Source: JALZAA01 sp035316025
GTDB taxonomy: Bacteria; Actinomycetota; Acidimicrobiia; IMCC26256; JACDBD01
Assembly (NCBI GenBank): GCA_035316025.1
Contig: DATFXL010000007.1
Location: forward strand, 1-8,042
Direction of reading: 5' to 3'
DNA: 8,042 nucleotides
In this document: positions 5,275 through 8,042 of the stretch, in pieces
Layout of the letters: every line of letters starts with the position of its first letter
Numbering within the stretch: the first letter of the stretch is position 1
The notes under the pieces: model-generated
Databases searched by the model: none
Told to the model about the DNA's origin: nothing
The model's input: the letters and a program-made list of their open reading frames with translations, nothing else
Translations under genes and position numbers: made by a program

Positions 5275-6041
5275 GCACCGTACGCATCGACCACGACGGC
5301 CCTGTCACCGTCGTCACCATCGACCGTCCCGAGGTGCGCAACGCGGTCGACCGCGCCACGGCCGAGGAGCTGGCCGGCGCGTTCCGCGTCTTCGCCGCCG
5401 AGGACGACCGGTCGGTCGCCGTCCTGACCGGCGCCGGCGGCGCGTTCTGTGCCGGCGCCGACCTCAAGGCGATCTCGTCGGGTGGGGGCAACCGAGCCGC
5501 AGCGGACGGCGACGGGCCCATGGGCCCGACGCGCATGTTGCTCGACAAACCCGTCATCGCCGCCGTCGAGGGTCACGCCGTTGCCGGCGGGCTCGAGCTG
5601 GCGTTGTGGTGCGACATGCGCGTCGCCGCGCGCAACGCCGTCTTCGGCGTGTTCTGTCGCCGGTGGGGTGTCCCGTTGATCGACGGGGGCACGGTAAGAC
5701 TGCCCCGCCTCATCGGACAGAGCCAGGCCCTCGACATGATCCTCACGGGCCGGGGCGTGTCGGGTGACGAGGCGCTGGCCATGGGGCTGGCCAACCGGAT
5801 CACCGAGCCCGGTGCCGCGCTGGAAAGCGCCGTCATGCTGGCCCAGGATCTCGCGCGTCTCCCTCAGCGCTGTCTGCGCAGCGACCGCCGATCGACCTGC
5901 GAGCAGTGTGGTCTCACCCTCGACGACGCGCTCGCCAACGAGTTCGAGCGCGGCACGGCGACGATCGCGTCCGGCGAGTCCCTCGAAGGCGCGGCGCGGT
6001 TCGCCTCCGGATCGGGGCGTCACGGCGCACCGGCGTCCTAG
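5271..6041 (+). CDS. Enoyl-CoA hydratase/isomerase (crotonase) family protein, FCRRWGVP subtype (256 aa)
   Basis: The crotonase fold is clear. VVTIDRPEVRNAVD (14-27) is the CoA-binding opening. The first oxyanion element is GAFCAGADLKAI (57-68, A63). The second is EGHAVAGGLELALWCD (100-115, G106). E109 in GGLELA corresponds to one catalytic glutamate of rat crotonase (E144). The second catalytic glutamate (E164 in FGxPE) is missing: the segment reads FGVFCRRWGVPLIDGGTVRLP (125-145), with C129 at that place. This FCRRWGVP variant is a recurrent subtype, so it is not a sequencing error, but plain 2-enoyl-CoA hydration is doubtful; isomerase, hydrolase or another acyl-CoA reaction is possible. 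The C-terminal SDRRSTCEQCGLTLDDAL (204-221) is a family-typical helix with two extra cysteines. The ATG overlaps the previous stop (ATGA). It is the last gene of the tight run, 50 bases before the citrate synthase fusion. Confidence 0.92.
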   Translation: MSTVRIDHDGPVTVVTIDRPEVRNAVDRATAEELAGAFRVFAAEDDRSVAVLTGAGGAFCAGADLKAISSGGGNRAAADGDGPMGPTRMLLDKPVIAAVEGHAVAGGLELALWCDMRVAARNAVFGVFCRRWGVPLIDGGTVRLPRLIGQSQALDMILTGRGVSGDEALAMGLANRITEPGAALESAVMLAQDLARLPQRCLRSDRRSTCEQCGLTLDDALANEFERGTATIASGESLEGAARFASGSGRHGAPAS

Positions 6042-6051
6042 AGGCCCGACG

Positions 6052-6057
6052 TAGACT
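6052..6057 (+). promoter_or_regulatory. Possible -10 element (TAGACT) before the CBS-citrate synthase gene
   Basis: The 50-base gap 6042-6091 contains TAGACT, which fits the TAnnnT pattern. It would start transcription about 28 bases before the ATG. No recognisable -35 lies at 16-18 bases, so this is weak. The gene may simply be read through from the operon, since no terminator hairpin is seen in the gap. Confidence 0.25.
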
Positions 6058-6076
6058 CCGCGCGCAGGCAGCCGCC

Positions 6077-6085
6077 GAGAAAGGG
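6077..6085 (+). promoter_or_regulatory. Shine-Dalgarno of the CBS-citrate synthase gene
   Basis: GAGAAAGGG ends six bases before the ATG at 6092. It decides that start over the longer open frame running back into the crotonase gene, and the protein then begins directly before the first CBS motif. Confidence 0.65.
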
Positions 6086-6091
6086 TCGCTC

Positions 6092-7639
6092 ATGACCGAC
6101 GGTTCCAGCGCCCCCACGGTCGCCGAGCTCATGAGCACGCCGGTCATCACGGCGACGCCAGACGAGACCCTTGCCGACGCCGCGGCGCGCATGCGCGAGA
6201 GGCACGTTGGGTCCGTCGTCGTCGTCCAGGACGAGAAGCCGGTCGGCATCCTGACCGAGCGCGACATGATCCGGATCGCAGCCGCCGGCGCCGACACCGC
6301 CCAGGTCCACGTGTCGGAATGGATGACGCCGAACCCCGACTCGGTCGCGCCGGGCGTCCCCGCTGCCGAGGCGTTCGCGAGCCTGGCCGAGCACGGGTAC
6401 CGCCACATCCCGGTCGTCGACGGCACGCAGCTCGTCGGGCTCGTCTCCATGCGCGATCTCATGCGCATCGCGCAGGTGCAGCCGGTCGAGCTCCCGGCCG
6501 CCGAGATCCCGAAGGGCCTCGAGGGCGTGGTCGTCGCCGACACGACGATCGGGGACGTCCGCGGGCTCGAGGGGTTCTACCACTACCGCCAGTACAACGC
6601 GATCGAGCTGGCAGCGAAGCGGACGCTCGAGGACGTCTGGTACCTGCTGTTCGAAGGTGAGCTGCCGTCGTTGCGCCAGCGAGACGCCTTCATCGAGGAG
6701 GTGAAGCCGCATCGCGAGATTCCGATCGAGGTGAAGGAGCTGCTCCCGCAGGTGGCCGCGCTCGGCGGTCCCGAAGCACCGCCACTCGACATGCTGCGCA
6801 CGACGTACTCGATGATGGCCGTCGACCTCGACTACCGCCCGTGGCTCGACGGGACTCGAGCAGAGCTGCGCACCCAGGCATTGCAGACGTGCGCGGTCGT
6901 CCCGACGCTCCTCACTGCGCTCTACCGGCTCAAGCACGGACTCGAGCCCGTCGACCCGCACCCCGACCTGCCGTACGCCGCGAACTACCTGTACATGATG
7001 CTCGGCGAGCTCCCGAAGCCCGAGTACGCCCGCGCGGTCGAGCAGTACCTGATCTCGACGATCGATCACGGCTTCAACGCGTCGACGTTCACGGCACGCG
7101 TGATCACATCGACCGGCGCCGACCTCGGATCGGCGGTCGTCGGCGCGATCGGGGCCCTGTCCGGCCCGCTGCACGGCGGCGCGCCCAGCCGAGCGCTCGC
7201 GATGCTCGACGCCATCGGCACCGAGGACAAGGCCGAGCCGTGGCTCCGGGACGCCGTCGAGCGAGGCGACCGCCTGATGGGATTCGGCCATCGCGTGTAC
7301 AAGACCGACGATCCCCGGTCGACGATGCTGCGCGGCATCGCCGAGCGCCTCGGCGGTCCGAAGGTCGAGCTCGCCAAAGCGATCGAGAGCAAGGCGATCG
7401 AGGTGCTGGCCGAGATGAAGCCCGGCCGCCAGCTCTACACGAACGTCGAGTTCTACGCCGGCGTCGTGATGGACACGTGTGGCGTGCCGCGCGAGATGTT
7501 CACGCCGACGTTCGCGTCGAGCCGTGTGATCGGGTGGACGAGTCACGTGCTCGAGCAATCGGCCGACAACCGGCTCATCCGGCCGAGCGCCCACTACACG
7601 GGCCCGCCGCCGCCGCAGCCCGTCCCCGATCCCACGTAA
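6092..7639 (+). CDS. CBS-pair/citrate synthase fusion, CitA-like (citrate/2-methylcitrate synthase) (515 aa)
   Basis: Two fused modules. Residues 9-128 are a CBS pair: CBS1 runs from VAELMSTPVITATPDETL to GILTERDMIR, and CBS2 from VSEWMTPNPDSVAPG to GLVSMRDLMRI. Each ends in the [ST]xxD signature (T55/D58, S119/D122) linked to binding of adenosyl ligands such as AMP or ATP. Residues about 142-505 are a citrate synthase of the size and style of mycobacterial CitA: GLEGVVVADTTIG (142-154), a variant HYRQYNAIELA, TIDHGFNASTFTAR (323-336, H326), SGPLHGGAPSR (357-367, H361), MGFGHRVYKTDDPR (396-409, H400), NVEFYAGVV (451-459) and FASSRVIGWTSHVLEQ (474-489). The catalytic Asp of NVDFYSG is Glu (E453), as I recall for CitA-type enzymes. 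It condenses an acyl-CoA (acetyl- or propionyl-CoA) with oxaloacetate. The CBS pair could make activity responsive to energy charge. The tail TGPPPPQPVPDPT is proline-rich. The gene is followed by a VOC gene after 2 bases. Confidence 0.93.
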   Translation: MTDGSSAPTVAELMSTPVITATPDETLADAAARMRERHVGSVVVVQDEKPVGILTERDMIRIAAAGADTAQVHVSEWMTPNPDSVAPGVPAAEAFASLAEHGYRHIPVVDGTQLVGLVSMRDLMRIAQVQPVELPAAEIPKGLEGVVVADTTIGDVRGLEGFYHYRQYNAIELAAKRTLEDVWYLLFEGELPSLRQRDAFIEEVKPHREIPIEVKELLPQVAALGGPEAPPLDMLRTTYSMMAVDLDYRPWLDGTRAELRTQALQTCAVVPTLLTALYRLKHGLEPVDPHPDLPYAANYLYMMLGELPKPEYARAVEQYLISTIDHGFNASTFTARVITSTGADLGSAVVGAIGALSGPLHGGAPSRALAMLDAIGTEDKAEPWLRDAVERGDRLMGFGHRVYKTDDPRSTMLRGIAERLGGPKVELAKAIESKAIEVLAEMKPGRQLYTNVEFYAGVVMDTCGVPREMFTPTFASSRVIGWTSHVLEQSADNRLIRPSAHYTGPPPPQPVPDPT

Positions 7640-7641
7640 CC

Positions 7642-8042
7642 ATGGCCGGCGGCGTCGAACCGGTTCCCGAGGGGCTGCCCACCGTCGTGACCCGGCTCGT
7701 CTTCGACGAAGCGACGGCTGCGATCGCGTTCTACCAAGAGGCGTTCGGGGCGACCGTGACGCAGGAGCCATATCGCGCCCCGGACGGCACCGTCGTGCAC
7801 GCCGAGATCCACATCGGCGACTCGGTCCTGTACCTGACGGACGCGGGCGATGACGGCAACGGCGTCGCGCCGAGCTCGGTCGGGGGGCTCGTGACCGCGG
7901 TGATGGCGCTCAACGTTCCGGATGTCGACAGCCTCTGGGAACGCGCCGTCGCCGCCGGCTGCGAGGTGCTCTACCCCCTCGCCGACCAGTTCTACGGCAA
8001 CCGGGAGGGGCGGCTGCGCGACCCCTTCGGCCACCAGTGGAT
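7642..8042 (+). CDS. VOC/glyoxalase superfamily protein, PhnB-like (3' end cut)
   Basis: 133 codons are visible before the window ends. The first beta-alpha-beta unit is LPTVVTRLVFDEATAAIAFYQEAFGATV (12-39), then VVHAEIHIGDSVLYLTD (51-67). The second unit is LNVPDVDSLWERAVAAGCEVLYP (90-112), and the closing strand is YGNREGRLRDPFGHQW (118-133). This is the PhnB-like layout, close to the usual GDRxGxxxDPFGHxW signature but with GNREG. Members include glyoxalases, dioxygenases, resistance proteins and many of unknown function. H53 and the E/R-rich loop near 122 are candidate metal or ligand residues. The ATG at 7642 lies 2 bases after the citrate synthase TAA with no Shine-Dalgarno, so coupled translation is likely. 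Substrate unknown. Confidence 0.9.
   Translation, partial: MAGGVEPVPEGLPTVVTRLVFDEATAAIAFYQEAFGATVTQEPYRAPDGTVVHAEIHIGDSVLYLTDAGDDGNGVAPSSVGGLVTAVMALNVPDVDSLWERAVAAGCEVLYPLADQFYGNREGRLRDPFGHQW

Noticed and set aside
5906..6091. N-terminal extension of the citrate synthase frame back into the crotonase gene
   Set aside because: The extension is Arg-rich and overlaps a real gene; a proper Shine-Dalgarno precedes the ATG at 6092, directly before the CBS pair.
6038..7771. A 577-codon minus-strand open frame antisense to the citrate synthase fusion
   Set aside because: No recognisable motif, very Arg-rich, no Shine-Dalgarno; explained by strong third-position G/C bias of the plus-strand gene.

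Overview
This window is GC-rich (roughly 70% by eye), very gene-dense, and cut through a gene at each end. Four traits suggest an actinobacterium, perhaps an uncultured Acidimicrobiia-like lineage: strong G/C third-position codon bias, frequent GTG starts, ATGA/GTGA gene overlaps, and two starts that look leaderless. A DinB/mycothiol-type isomerase-family protein and a CitA-like citrate synthase fit this. The class-level guess is inference only. I see no rRNA, tRNA, mobile element, CRISPR array or phage-like gene.

Layout. (1) Positions 2-292 (+) hold the end of a beta-phosphoglucomutase-like HAD hydrolase. Its TAG stop overlaps the stop of the convergent neighbour in one CTAG. (2) Positions 2365-289 (-) hold a three-gene operon: a TetR regulator, a DinB/maleylpyruvate-isomerase-like protein, and a metallo-beta-lactamase-fold protein with flavodiiron-type iron ligands. 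The genes overlap by 4 and 1 bases. (3) Positions 2366-2416 are a 51-bp divergent control region. It has a strong TetR-side promoter (TTGACA-17-GATACT), an opposing leaderless-type promoter (TACCCT placed so that transcription would start at the GTG), and dyad symmetry suitable for a TetR operator. (4) Positions 2417-6041 (+) hold a tightly packed operon: an alkylglycerone-phosphate-synthase-like FAD oxidase, an EPHX2-N-terminal-like HAD phosphatase, a histidine phosphatase, and an enoyl-CoA hydratase-family protein. (5) Positions 6092-7639 (+) encode a CBS-pair/citrate synthase fusion, with its own Shine-Dalgarno and possibly its own promoter. It is followed after 2 bases by a PhnB-like VOC protein cut by the window end.

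How they may work together. The TetR protein probably controls both its own operon and the divergent one. The divergent genes read as lipid or acyl-CoA metabolism: an ether-lipid-type flavoenzyme, two unrelated phosphatases, a crotonase-fold enzyme, and a condensing enzyme with an adenine-nucleotide-sensing domain pair. The most notable items are the CBS-citrate synthase fusion, the flavodiiron-like protein that has neither a flavodoxin nor a rubredoxin domain, and the AGPS-like/EPHX2-like pair under a compact bidirectional switch. The physiological role and substrates are not proven by the sequence.
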